Assembly: GCA_023101885.1 (NCBI GenBank)
Contig: JALPQD010000126.1
Coordinates: forward strand, 1,046,904-1,110,903
Length of the DNA: 64,000 bases
From: Typhlomys cinereus
Lineage: Eukaryota; Chordata; Mammalia; Rodentia; Platacanthomyidae
Reading direction: 5' to 3'
Numbering within the stretch: the first letter of the stretch is position 1; every line of letters starts with the position of its first letter. Positions 23,725 to 35,277 of this stretch are shown piece after piece. The notes beneath the pieces were generated by a model that searched no databases, was not told the origin of the DNA, and worked only from the letters and a program-made list of their open reading frames with translations. The translations under genes and the position numbers were made by a program.

Positions 23725-24391
23725 TTTTTTTTGAAAGAGCTTTAAATTTTTGTTTATTTCCACTCATACAAACTTAACAGGTACACCGGTCCCTTCCCTC
23801 CTTCCAACCTCCCACCACCCTGTGCCTCCCTCCCCTCCTCCTTCCCTCCCCATCTCTCAGTGTTTCCCGCTCCCATCCCCCGAGCATCCTTTAATGTGCA
23901 TGCCAGACTCTCCTCTGGGTCCTCCTCTCCGATGAGGTGCAAGGACCCAGTGGCATTTCCCTGAACCTTTTCCTGTGTTCCCCTTAAGCATAGGAACACT
24001 ACTGTGGCTGTCAATCTCTTACCTCCAAGGATCCTAGTGCCTTTAGCAAATGCTAGACTTGTGGGGTCAATAGTGTGTTGGACATTGCGTAGGGCATGCA
24101 AAGTCCAATTATGATTGCTTCGGCCTTAACTTGTGTGGAGTATCTTGCATATCATTGCTCCTCCCATCCTTGTGCTCTTATAATCTTACTGCACCCTCTT
24201 CAGCAAATTTCCCTGAGCTTCAGGATGGGGAGAGATCAGGCTGGCCTAGTTCTAGGTGGTTGATATAGAGTCTCTGAAGTTCTGGATTATGATTTGTTGA
24301 TCCCCCCCCCCCAGTTTTGCTGCTCCTGCAATGCCCTTCACTCCATCCTAATGGGTATTGGATGTCACTCGCTAGCCAGAGAGAAAAAGCT
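23725..24391 (-). mobile_element. L1-E: short inverted LINE-1 3' end
   Basis: The reverse complement of the L1 3' untranslated region: a T-rich tail at the left, CTCATACAAACTTAACAGG at 23763, a C-rich tract (the complement of the G-rich tract) and CTCGCTAGCCAGAGAGAAAA at the right. The target duplication TATAACAAGA is at 23715-23724 and 24392-24401. It is 5'-truncated within the 3' region. Confidence 0.88.
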
Positions 24392-24401
24392 TATAACAAG
24401 A

Positions 24402-25286
24402 CTTTCAAATTCTATATGTTATTAATATTTTCTATAAAGTCCTTAACATTCCCCTTTGTAGACTAAGAAAATTTAGGTCTTGTGTAGTATAGAACAAGTA
24501 TCATTTATCTATTTTTAAGTAGTTTTCCTGAACAGTAAAGTATTAATCCAATTTAGAAGTGATGGTTTCTCTTTGAATTATTGAAACTATTATTATTATA
24601 TATATTTTCTGAGACTATGCAGTATATATGAAACACAAGAGCTTTCTAGAATTCATTTCCACATATTTTATTGCTCTACTCAATTTCTTTTAAATTTTTT
24701 ACATGTCAACAATAATAGACATTTATGTAAGGACTGTCTATTTCCTAAATGTAAAAATTGCATCTTAAATATGTTTGAGCATGGTAGGTATTTGAAATTC
24801 CATGAAGTTCTCTGATAAAATTCAAATAGCTAACACTGTGTCTGTCTCTTATTCCAAGTTGAACTTAATTCAATGCCATGCTCATTATATAGAAAATGCA
24901 GGCTTAAATCACATAAGAAATGCTTTACATGGTCTGTAATTTAATGCAAATTCATTTTTAGTAATGGCTTACAAATTTAGACTGACTTTTAAATTTTCTT
25001 TCTTTTCATTATCAAATGTGTTTCTCATGCCAGTGCTGCTTGGTGGGCAAGTAAATTTATGCAAAATTTAATCATGTAGTCATCAAGGTTTTGAAAGGTT
25101 AGGTAGCTTGCCTAGGGTCACAGAGCAGTCATAAAAATGAAAAACGGAAGGGAAATTTTTGACCCATGGATCCAGTGCTCCTTCTGTCACAACTAGCTTT
25201 GAAGTACTGGAAGGAATTTCCATGTTAATTATTTCTGCATCTATCACTTTTTAGTCTAGAAATATAGAACAAGATGAAATGGAAAG
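24402..25286. other. No gene seen; AT-rich
   Basis: No repeat or coding feature that I can support. Confidence 0.5.
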
Positions 25287-25531
25287 CTTGACCTATCCTT
25301 CTCTGTACCTCTCCACATATTAAAGTAAGTCATTTGGAATGTTTTTACTTTAATCAGCATATTCTTATTTAATATTTATTAGGTTTGGTGTGAATATTAT
25401 GGCACATATTTTTATTGACTAAATAATGTTAAATATTCCAATATTTCCACTTCACTTTCCCTTCTTCATGCCTTTCATTTACTTTTGTTTTCTTCCTGTT
25501 TATCCTAGTTTTAGATTACATATCAAATGCT
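25287..25531 (+). repeat. Duplicated unit, copy 2
   Basis: The second copy of the unit at 22957-23210, with small indels (for example, it lacks the GCTTCTTTAT stretch of copy 1). Flanking sequences differ on both sides, so only about 250 bp was duplicated. Confidence 0.85.
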
Positions 25532-25705
25532 TGTGGAAACAGTGAATCTTTGGCTAGTATCTTAAAGATAAACTTTTGATAAGAAATCTATTAATCTAGT
25601 TCTTATCTTTAGCTTTCATTTTGTTAAGAGAAAATAGCATTTAAAAAAGAAGAAAATGAGTACATTTTTCTCTAATAAATGATTCCATCAAAATGCAGAA
25701 AGACC

Positions 25706-25905
25706 TGGTGGGCACCTGCCCCTCATAGCACTCCACATCTGGATTCTGAGTCTGTGAGTTCTTTTCCAGCTCCTTACTCCACATGGATCCGATGCTTGGA
25801 GTCCATGAGTTCTCCAGGGCACCCTTATCCCTTATGGTACTCCACATCTGGAGTCTGTTAGTTCTGTTCTTTCTCTCCTCTAATAAACTCTGCCTTAATC
25901 CTCAA
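25706..25905 (+). repeat. 200-bp retrocopy of unknown origin with target duplication
   Basis: It is flanked by AAAATGCAGAAAGACC (25690-25705) and AAAATGTAGAAAGACC (25906-25921). The insert ends in CTCTAATAAACTCTGCCTTAATCCTC and a short A run, so it has a polyadenylation signal. It contains two related blocks (CACTCCACATCTGGATTCTG at 25729 and TACTCCACATCTGGAGTCTG at 25838). The layout is that of an LTR end or a short mRNA copied by L1. I do not recognise the source. Confidence 0.65.
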
Positions 25906-26309
25906 AAAATGTAGAAAGACCACAAAGTACATAAGACTAATTTTCATAAAAAAGCAAGCATCCATGGCATCAGATTAAGAAAAAGAACTTATTGTAAAGA
26001 TGTTGTTTCACTGGATCTCCTACTGTATCTGACAGTGTGGGGAACACATATTGCAAGTCAATGATGCTATTTTGTTATTTCAGTTGCTTATGAATTCAAC
26101 ACCAAAACAATTTTTTAGACATCTATGTAAAGACTGTTCACATCTTTTATTATTTTATTTTATTTGTTAAGGTTTATTTAAATAATGTTTTTAATTACTT
26201 GGTTGTAGAATGTAATGTTATGTGGATATTTGAACTTGAGCATTTATGTAGTAATCGTGGTAAATTGACTAATTAAATTTAATACACAATATGAATACAT
26301 GTTGTGTGA

Positions 26310-26680
26310 TACTATTCTTAGCGAGGTGTCACACAAATTTCTACTTATGCCAGATAAGGATTCAACAGCAGACCATAGTTTGATTACACCAAAGTTCAAC
26401 TTCCCAAACCAATGGTTTTAGTGAGGTTACTTACAGGTATATGCATAAGGGTTACTTGCAGGAGTAGGGATAGCCTAAAGGCAGCTGTTTCACCAGAAAA
26501 TTCAGTCATGCCTAGGTAACATTCATGAAAAGTACAATCCTGGAGTTCTCTGTATGATTTGCAGTCAGCACAGCTGATCTGAGAGTCTCCTCCTGACTGC
26601 TGGATGGCTCAGAGTCTCCTCCAAACTGCATGCTAAGCCAGAGAGTCTCCTCCCATAGGAGTTGTCCAATTATTTCTTTT
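26310..26680. repeat. Unclassified repeat-like segment with three imperfect internal repeats
   Basis: The GAGAGTCTCCTCC motif occurs three times at about 26580, 26612 and 26641, each with a related continuation. The region around it (GCCAGATAAGGATTCAACAG and onward) has the look of an LTR or satellite-like unit, but no family could be assigned. Confidence 0.35.
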
Positions 26681-27359
26681 CCTTGTGGATGTGGTTCCTT
26701 CTTAAATTTTATTCATTGCAGAAACTTTCTGATCATTAAGTCTCCCTCCAAGATGAAGTATCTCAAGTTGTCAAAGAACAGAGGCAAAACTTAATCACTG
26801 TTCCAGATAGGTAGATTGGGTATGAAGTCCAAAAGCAAATCATGTTATTCCTGGAGAAAGAATGGCATACAGATATAAGAAATCTTTTCATCTGTGAATT
26901 GTGACCTTTACATATCTTTCTTTTTAAACGTAAATTTTTATTTTATTCTTTTGCTTGAATTGTACTTCCAATAGGGGCACTGGCAAATCTTAAGCATAAC
27001 TGATAATAGTTATTTCTTGTTCCTGATCTGGGGGCCATTTATAATAACTCACCAGTAGTTTGCATATTCGTTTCAGTTATTTTAATAAAAATATTTACAT
27101 GAAATAATTTTTTGAAAGGATATGTGCCAGAATATGTATCAAAGTTATTTAACCTTTATTGTGTGGATGTAAATATGAAATGGTAATAAATATTTTAAGT
27201 GGTGGTAAAGTTTGTGCACTGATATCTACACATAGGTTGGCATAATCCCAGGATTGTATTCCTTTACTCTGCTCTTTGATTTTGGAGTGTTAGTAAAATA
27301 TGCATTTTTAGATAGGATTTGCCATTTTAATTACATATCTGTATTTAAGTTTTAAAATA
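26681..27359. other. No gene seen; AT-rich
   Basis: Nothing recognisable in this stretch. Confidence 0.5.
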
Positions 27360-27572
27360 TTTTGCTTATTTATTAGAGAGATAAGGAGGGGAGAGAGAGA
27401 GAGAGGAAGAGAGAGAGAGAATGTATGCCATGACACATAGGTAGAGTGCAAAGAACAACTTTAAGAATTCAGTTTACTCCTTCCACCCTATAGGTTTTCA
27501 GAGATGGATCTCAGGTCTGTCTCCCAATTTGCAAGGAATTTTCTTACCTATTGAGAAATCTAGGTGGCCATA
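27360..27572 (-). mobile_element. Old rodent SINE remnant with (GA)n
   Basis: A (GA)n tract at 27385-27420, then GCCATGACACATAGGTAGAG, ATGGATCTCAGGTCTGTCTC, and TACCTATTGAGAAATCTAGG at the right end. This follows the reverse B3/B4-like order and is strongly diverged. Confidence 0.45.
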
Positions 27573-27834
27573 TGAGAAGATAATTTTTAAAATATCTCCT
27601 TCTAAAAAATTAGTAATTTCTTTTAAAGTTCATGTGGATCATATTTAAAAAAAATGGGGACTGGCAACATGTTTCACAAGGTAAAGGATATTTTTACCAA
27701 GCTTGATGACTTGAATTCAATTCCAGTAACCCAAAGCATATAAGGGGAAAACTGACTCTCACAGCATGTACTCTGCCCCCATCTCCATTAAAATAGTAAA
27801 TGTATATATTTGTAAGAATAGTTTTGCTATTTTT

Positions 27835-28127
27835 AAAAAAATTTATTATTATTATTATTTATTCAACTGTGTGTATGTACGCGCGCGTGTGTGTCTGTGT
27901 GTGTGTGTATGTGTGTGTCTGTGTATGTGTAGAACCACGGACAAATTCGCGAACCACCATGGACGCCTCCACCTCATTCTGCCCCGGGATTCACAGGCTC
28001 CGCCCTACCAGGACCAGAAGCTCAGGCCGCCCCCGCTTCCGTCTGGCGTCTATACGTGGGATCTGGGATCCAAACTCGGGACCTTCCGCCTGCAAGGAGG
28101 CTTAACCCCTGAGCCACCTCTCCAGCC
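27835..28127 (-). mobile_element. Young B2-superfamily SINE, copy 5
   Basis: Reverse orientation with a TTTATTATTATT tail at the left, a (GT)n tract, AACCACCATGGACGCCTCC, and a GAGCCACCTCTCCAGCCC head at the right. The target duplication AGTTTTGCTATTTTTA flanks it. Confidence 0.92.
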
Positions 28128-28144
28128 CAGTTTTGCTATTTTTA

Positions 28145-28661
28145 TCTTCCACAAAATTATGTTTAATATAAATTAGTGATATTTCTTTCTAAATCGTATA
28201 TAAAGTTCACAACTTTAAGTATCACATATAAAATTTGAATAAACTACAGGGATTTTTTTATTATCAGTGTAATTGTTTTATGAACATTTAATACAAGGTT
28301 ATTACTGTGTTAAAATGAGGTTTTTTCCTCAGTTTTCACTTTATCTCAATTCAAATTTACTTGGTAAAATTACCTATATTTTTACCTGCTTATCTGGAAT
28401 GTAGAAATGTCTCCTTTATACTCTGTCATGAACAACATGTATCTTCCTTTTTTCTATATTATCTTCCTTGATATTTATTAATTTTATTTACCTTTTTGAA
28501 AGAAAAAATCATTGAGAGTTTTATTCTCTTCATATCTTTTTTTAAATTCATGAATTATTGTTTTGTTCTAATTAAACTTATTTCTTACTTTTAATTTTCT
28601 TTAATTCATTGTATGGTGCTGTGTCTAGTTCCTGTGATGAATAATCACAATCCCCAAATTT
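28145..28661. other. No gene seen; AT-rich
   Basis: T-rich sequence without a recognisable feature. Confidence 0.5.
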
Positions 28662-28666
28662 CCAAG

Positions 28667-29018
28667 TGTCATGGTTTGAAATGTGTCCCCCCCAGCCTCA
28701 TGTGTTTAGCAAGGTCATGGTACCTTGAGAGGTGGAGCCTTGCTGGAGGAAGGCAGTCACAAGGGGTGGGCCTTGAGGTGGATTAGTCTCACCCTACCTT
28801 CCAGAAGTCAGCCTTTGCTGCAAGCAATCTGCAGCTCTTGGCTTCCAAGATGTCTGTGGTGACTTGGCCTCCTCCAGCTTTGGCCAGCCAGCTATGCTGC
28901 ATCTGCTTTGAGAAACTGCCTCCCCTCTGGAACTGTAAGCTGAATAAACCTTCCTTTCTCCCCTAGTTGATTGACTTTGGGTGTTCTCTCACAGCAACAT
29001 TTAAGAGTGACCATTATA
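28667..29018 (+). mobile_element. Solo MaLR LTR (MT-like)
   Basis: It starts TGTCATGGTTTGAAATGTG and carries GTGGAGCCTTGCTGGAGGAA, GGGTGGGCCTTGAGG, AACTGTAAGCTGAATAAACC and CTCTCACAGCAAC, all diagnostic of rodent MT LTRs. The 5-bp target duplication CCAAG is intact at 28662-28666 and 29019-29023. There is no internal region or partner LTR, so it is a solo LTR formed by LTR-LTR recombination. It is better preserved than the provirus at 1065-3586. Confidence 0.88.
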
Positions 29019-29170
29019 CCAAGATTCTTTCTTTTGTATTTAATATGAAAAATTTCATATCTATGCCTATGATGAGGTTGTTTGTACAGATTTTAAAGCA
29101 GCAAACCAATTTATTGAATTTTACTTGACAAAATTAACTGGAAAATATTCACCTAGAGAGTGTGAATATG

Positions 29171-29173
<3 letters not shown>

Positions 29174-29226
<53 letters not shown>
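29174..29226. repeat. (CT)n microsatellite
   Basis: An uninterrupted CT dinucleotide run of about 50 bp, followed by short CTAT repeats. The open frame across it is an artefact of the repeat. Confidence 0.95.
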
Positions 29227-29228
<2 letters not shown>

Positions 29229-29699
29229 TCTATCTGCCTTTCTATCTATCTATCTGTATTCAAGAAATTGCAAGCAGAGTTGGGTGACCATATCTATTAC
29301 TTACTAAAAATTCCATGGAAAATGCTAAACATCTATTCTACAAAGATTATAATTAATATACCTTTTTCTCCATTTTTCAAGTGTATATCAGGGAATCACG
29401 AATGACATATAAGTGCTTGTACAAGGTATACACACACATGAGTAATTGTGCTTGTGTGTAGGGTTGAGGTCAATACTGGGGATTATCTTCAATTTCTATT
29501 TATCTTCATTGTTTTCTGTCTGGGTCTCTAAACCCCATGCTTTCTGTGATGGCTAGTCTACATAATCAATTTGTACAGTGTGTTCCCAGGTTCCACCTTC
29601 CATGGTTGAAATTACAGTTAGCAACCAAACTTGTCTAGTATTTTCCAGATTTGGAGATCCAAACTTCACTCTTTTTTGCTAGGGAATTGTGAGACAGGA
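29227..29699. other. No gene seen
   Basis: Possibly an old repeat around 29548-29650 (GTGATGGCTAGTCTACATAA), but no family could be assigned. Confidence 0.4.
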
Positions 29700-30045
29700 C
29701 TCATAATCAAGTAACATGAGGGAGAAATAAGTATTTATTTGGCTTACAGTTTCAGAAGTGATATAATATACTGGGTGGAAATCACATAGAAGAAGATATG
29801 ATTGAAAATAGAAAAGTGAGACTAGGTCAGGCCACCTCAGCTATCAGAAGGCCAAGGAAACAAGAACAAAATGAGAGGAAGCAAGACTGGGACACCAAAG
29901 AAAATTGCTGTTCTTCTGATAATTTGTTCCTCCAGCAAGGCTTTTATTCTTAAAGGTGCCATAATCGTCTACAATATTAATACTGAGGATTCAATCACAT
30001 GAACCTGGGGTATTGGGGAAACTTGCATTCAAAACATGAGAAAAG
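29700..30045 (-). mobile_element. MaLR-like LTR remnant, reverse orientation
   Basis: The blocks appear in reverse-strand MaLR order: AGTATTTATTTGGCTTACAG (complement of the AAATAAA end), CTCCAGCAAGGCTTTTATTC, and CAATCACATGAACCTGGGGT...CATTCAAAACATGA. It is diverged and no target duplication was identified. Confidence 0.5.
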
Positions 30046-31008
30046 GAAATCTCTTCAATTGGTCCATACCCAAAATCTATTAAGACAGCTTCTAAACGTA
30101 GGTCATTTTGGTGCTGTTTCATTTTTCCCAATTTTATTTCTATTCTCTTTGTGTCTCTTTTTTTGTTGATTGGATTTTTAGTACAAAACTTAGATTCCTC
30201 TTTTGTCTGTAGAAATGTAAAAGTATGCCACAAACTTTGATATAAATTGAATCAGTCTTGGGGGTTTGGGGGACCTAGGTACACTTTGAACTAATCTTAA
30301 TGATTTTCCTATAATTAACAGAACATCTCCTAGGATGCTATATAAAGTCTAAGTTGAATTTCCAGAAAACTGTGATAGCAGCCTCCCACCACCAGATGGT
30401 ACTACGCTATTCATCAGCGTCCCTTGGCATCCCTGAAGTATTCAATTCCTATCAAGCGTTATCTCCATTTCCTTTCTGCTGAACTTCTGGGGCAGGGCAT
30501 AAAGCTTTGTCTGATACGGAAACCAGATGGCGGAGGTTTGTCTAAGTTGCTGTGTCATTGTTTTCCATCCCCATTTGGGAGGAAAAAAAAGTTGGATATC
30601 AAAATATATTAACATTTATACATTTGTTTCAGCATTGAGAATATCATTGCTCTATGGTTAATGGTTCTTCTTCGTGGATTTTGTGGATATGACAACCATT
30701 TTAAGATAATCATTCCAAAGAGGTATCGTTTCTTTCTTAGCCATTTGATTCGCATACTGTGTTCATGTATTTTATATGTGGAGTATGATTTCTTAACATA
30801 TGTTTATGTAGCAAGATACTTTAAAAACAAAAGCTGAACATAAGCTCTTTTTTTTTTTTTTTTTTGGTCCAGTATTAGGAGATATCCTTGTCATTAAGCA
30901 GCTGGGAATGCTTGGGATGAAGCTTCTGGTTCTCCCAACAAAGTTAACCTCCCCTTCCCACAAGAAAAAGTCCAGAAACAATGCTTGTCAATTCAGGTTT
31001 TCCTGTTT
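30046..31008. other. No gene seen
   Basis: A poly(T) run at 30847-30865 may be the tail of a reverse-strand retrocopy (30847 to about 30970), but I could not find its edges. Otherwise nothing recognisable. Confidence 0.4.
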
Positions 31009-31097
31009 ATGGGTTGGAGATGTAAGTCAGTGAAAGAGTGCTTGCCCAAGATTTGTTGAGTTCTTGGTGTTGTCTACAGCACCAAGAACCCCCAAAA
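31009..31097 (+). mobile_element. ID-like SINE remnant
   Basis: GGGTTGGAGATGTAAGTCAG, then TGAAAGAGTGCTTGCCCAAG and ACAGCACCAAGAACCCCCAA follow the order of the ID element (box A, GAGCGCTTGCC, then CAGCACC). A similar weaker copy is at 31303-31382. Confidence 0.65.
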
Positions 31098-31302
31098 GTG
31101 GAAGTATTATAAAATTACTAGCTGTTCTATATTTTCTTTTTATAATCTGACAATGTATTTATTAATAGATCTGTGAGTTCACATGCAAAGAACTTTTCCG
31201 TCAGACAGAAGGCCTTAAATTTATCCTGTACTCGTGGAATAAAGAAGAAATATAAATAGAAAGTCCATAACTGTTTTGTCTTCCTAAATTTTTCCTCTCA
31301 TG

Positions 31303-31382
31303 GGCTTAAGGATGTAGCTCTGTCAATTGAATGTTTACCTAGTATATACATAGTCTTAAGTTAAATCTCCAGCACTTAAAAC
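31303..31382 (+). mobile_element. ID-like SINE remnant, weaker
   Basis: GGCTTAAGGATGTAGCTCTG ... TTAAATCTCCAGCACTTAAA keeps the ID layout with many changes. Confidence 0.5.
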
Positions 31383-31744
31383 ACATTTGTTTAAGTAAAC
31401 AAATTATTTGTCAAAAGCAAGGAACACAAAGGCAAGAAAAGATATGAAATTGTTAAAGACAAAATTCCACATTCATTACTTTTAAATATATTTTAAAACA
31501 TGCATGTTATACACATGCCTTAAATAGGATGTTTGCAAGTAAAACATTGAAGTTAGACATTGAATTTGTTTCTTTAATGCTAATGTTGAAAGTGAAATTA
31601 TAAAACAATGCTTGTTGAAAACAATAAAATTACAAGTTTGTTATACATAGCAAAATGTTTGACATTTATTTTCAAAAGCACATTCTGCTTTTGAAAACAA
31701 GTTACATTAGTAGGATAGTTAGCAAATAATAAACTCTAACTTTA

Positions 31745-32022
31745 TTTTCTTTGTAGAGTATATATGTGTGTATGTGTGTGTTTGTCATATGGCACTGTGT
31801 ATCCCTGTTGAGGACCAAGGTTGACTTCTGGAGTCATCCTGGATTGCTTCTAGCTCCTTTTTGTTTCACTCTCGGATTTCCCAGGCTCTGTCTAGCGGGG
31901 CCAGAAGTTCAGGCCACTGTCGTTTTAGCCTGGCGTTTTTTTATGTGGTACCTGGAATCTGAGCTTAGGACCTTCTGCTTGCAAGGCAGAGTCTGAACCC
32001 CTAAGCCATGCCTCCAACCTTA
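31745..32022 (-). mobile_element. Older B2-like SINE
   Basis: Reverse orientation with GT repeats, GGCACTGTGTATCCCTGTTG, CATCCTGGATTGCTTCTAGC, CCCAGGCTCTGTCTAGCGG, TTAGGACCTTCTGCTTGCAA and a right-hand head ACCCCTAAGCCATGCCTCC. It belongs to the same subfamily as the copies at 23211 and 53965. Confidence 0.8.
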
Positions 32023-32690
32023 TAAACTCTTTAAAAATTTAGTAAACTCCATCACATGATTTGCAGATTCACATATACTAATTGGTTATTAAAGTTCAAA
32101 ATCCTGAATAATTAGTGAAATTGATAAACAGGACAATGCTTTTTAAATTCATCCTATCTGATTTGGGGAGGAAGTACAAAATCATACTGTTTTGAAAATT
32201 AATTTGGTAGTTTTAAGCACTATTTAAGTTTCCTGAGCAATTTCCTGTATATGATTGCATCTTGCAGATCTCGTCAAATATATATTTAGAAGGGTTGGAG
32301 ACAAAAAGGTAAAATGATTGTGTGTAACAGAATAAGTTGTCTTTATACTATGCAGATTCATAATCAATCATATATATCTTTAATAATTGAAGATGTCATA
32401 CAGACATAATTTTAATAAAAAAGTAAATTATGTTAAATTATGTTAAATTATGTTAAAGTATGTTGTGAACGTTTGTGGGATGTCAGAGTTATGAGAAGAC
32501 TGAAAATAAGAGATGATGGTTAAAGAAAGTATTGTTTGTTATGTTTCTTCCATGTTATAAAAGAAAAGATATTGAACCTCAGAAATTAGAAATTAAGAAT
32601 TAAGCTTCATGTATTCAAATGTATTTCAGTTGTCTGTTTGAAGCAGAAAATTGGTTACTCCTAAAATCCCAACTTCTCAAGGACAGCAGG
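32023..32690. other. No gene seen
   Basis: AT-rich. Contains a short tandem repeat of TTAAATTATG (32426-32460). The left edge of the retroviral remnant is uncertain and may lie near 32690. Confidence 0.5.
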
Positions 32691-35277
32691 AAGCTTATCA
32701 GTGGGGTCATAAGTGAAAACTAGAGAAGTCTGAGACCAGGGCCCTCCCTGCCCCCAGGGAGGTGGCCAGCAGGAGAAGCTGAGTCTCAGCCTCAGCTGCA
32801 ACTTGGGACAGACTCAAGGCCAGCTAGGGAGTTTCTCTAAATATTGGACTTCATGGTAAAAGAGATTGTGCTAAACCAACCTCTGCTCACCTTTTGGAGC
32901 AGGCCTCTCCTGGAGGGGGAGGAAAAGGGCACCTGCAAAATGGGGGAGGGAATGTTTTAACATCTGTATGAATGTGTGAGTGAGTGTCGGCCTGAGGTGG
33001 GAAACCTGCAACACCTCTGGCTCGAGTTTGTAGTCCCACGGCGAGATCCCTAAGATCTCTTAAAGCCACGGGATTCCATTGGGCCAGTTCTGTGTTTCCA
33101 TGGTGATAACATAGGGTCTAGGGTGGGATTAGAATCCGATCTCAAGTCACGAAACCGCTGAACCCACTATGGCCAAGTTATCACCCATGACTTTGCAAAG
33201 AGTGTGGCCGGACTGGTACTTAAATGATCTCTCCTGGAGGGATTCCCAACCTTTGTCTGTCTGCGTCGTGTGGTGGGGATCAATGTGACTCTAGCTCTTG
33301 GTCTATGTAGTACAGTGGGGATCAATGTGACTTTAGCTCTTGTTAGCCAATGGAAGGGAATTCCTAAAAATGTTTGCCCTGAAGGAAAGTGTTTCAAGTC
33401 TGAGACAATGACTATGCTGTTTACATAGTCAGGAATACAGGAAGCTTCAGGCATGTGTGGACCATGGACTCTCCCCTTTTAGTGTCATTGGGTGGGGCTC
33501 TGGTGGCGTTGGGTGGAGTGCTGGCCTCCCCGACCACACCAAGGGCAGTGTCAGTGGATGTCTTTGCTGACAACACTGTGTATATAGTGATTATCAGAAC
33601 TCTGCTAAGCCACACATCCTTTCCTCAAGTCCAGGTTCACTAATTGAAGCCAAAAGAGAGAGATTTCCCCTTCCTGTGTCCAGGGACTATCTAGAAATTG
33701 TGAATGCTTAGTTCTACCAACCTAAAAGAGGGTCAAGTCGTAGCATATTCTCAGACATGCCCTGTATACATCTTAGACAAGAGATGATCCCAGGAAGATC
33801 TTTAAGTTATACTACCATCCAACTAGACAAACAAATGACAGAAAATTGACAGACTATAGAGCTGGACCAAAAGTACCAGCTAGTAATTCAGGAAAAGCTT
33901 TGTCTCCCAATGCCCTCAAGACTAAGGTGAAACAGACAGGAATTTCATTTAGCTTCCATGTCAGCCAAAGTCCTCATCTGTCAGGGGGAAGTAAACTCTC
34001 ATGTGGAGGACAACAGGGTTTTCATCTGTTGAGGGAAATAGATCCCCATCTGGAGGATATCATCCTCATCTGTAAGGGAGAGATTGGCACCATCAGGAAG
34101 CTTTCATTTCTGTCTTGGAGGTATAATCCTTTGTTTCTGTTTGTCCTAGGACTTTAAAAATAGGACAGGTGATCTAAGACTTAGTATAGAAAAAGGAAAA
34201 GAAAAAGAAGAAAAAAAAAACCCAGAAAGTGAAGAAATCAGAACTTGACATTTGCCTTAGGGGATAGGTTAAACAGGCACCCCAAGCAGATCAACCCAGG
34301 ACCCCTCCCGACAAGGGAAAGGTGGAAAAAGATGCTTCGAATATGACCAGACTGGGTGCTTTGAGACTGTTGTGAGCACAGAAAGCTTTCATGTGGCCTA
34401 TGTCCCAACTATGAGAATCTCCACTGGAGGAAGATTGCCTCCTGAACCCCAGGGCCCAGGGGTCGAGCGAGCTCTCTGGTGGAGACCAATGAAATGACCT
34501 GAAGCTCTTAGCTTCCCTCCGATGGGAAAAAGGAGTTTGCCACTGATATCCAGCAAAAGGAAGCCCAAAAGTGCCAGGTTGAGCATCTCGTGAGAACCTT
34601 GGGTTTAACATGCAAATGGGAAGCCTCTTTGTTTCTATGTTAATAGACAAGGGAGCACAAAATTCTAGTGCTCAACTTCCTTCCTAGGCTTTTGTCAACT
34701 TTTGATTTTACTAAAATGTTTAAGATCAGGAAAATGACAGGTTTATTGCACTCACAAAGTAACTACTGAGATTCCTTATATGCTTAATAGTAATGCTTTT
34801 TAGGCATTCCTTTGTTTACATGCCTGAATTCCCGAATATTCAAGGTTTAGGCTTAATAGAATAAAATATTTCAACACTGTTATAAAGTCATCTACATGGT
34901 TCTGGTTTTAGACACACCAAAGATATTAGAAGAGAAAATCATGGATTACAGAAAATGCCAGATAGCATGTAACAAAAGTCTGCAGTTTAAAGACCCTAAA
35001 TGCTGCATCCTTATCCAACCATTCTGATGGATAAGATTCCAACCTGATAAGATATTATTTCAAGGGAACATTTTCTGGAGAAAAGACATGGCTTTATTTA
35101 GGAGAAATAAAAAAATATAGAAATTGTCAGGTCTTGGTGTTTCTTCCCAGTTCAGGCCTAAAGCCTGTTCCCTGGGGAAGGTCACTGTAACCCCATGGGC
35201 AGGTGCTAGGAATTTCTTGGTATGTCACAATAACGCCTAAGGACAGGTGCTAAACATTCTTTCCTAGGTAATTTACA
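32690..35277 (+). pseudogene. Decayed gammaretrovirus-like (ERV1) gag-pro remnant
   Basis: The region is full of stops but keeps two landmarks in the right order. At about 34330-34360 a nucleocapsid-like knuckle reads C-F-E-Y-D-Q-T-G-C-F: the first Cys and the Gly are in place, but the second Cys and the His are replaced. It is preceded by a charged, K/E-rich stretch (34186-34225) as in gammaretroviral gag. At 34637-34660 a protease-like segment reads MLIDKGAQNS, in which the central residue of the active-site triad is Lys. Upstream sequence (32700-34180) is presumed leader and gag but is not recognisable by motif. A 28-bp block is duplicated at 33271 and 33316. The left boundary is approximate. 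The locus is an inert fossil. Confidence 0.6.

Noticed and set aside
29125..29307. Small membrane-like protein with a Leu-Ser run
   Set aside because: The frame is the translation of a (CT)n microsatellite.
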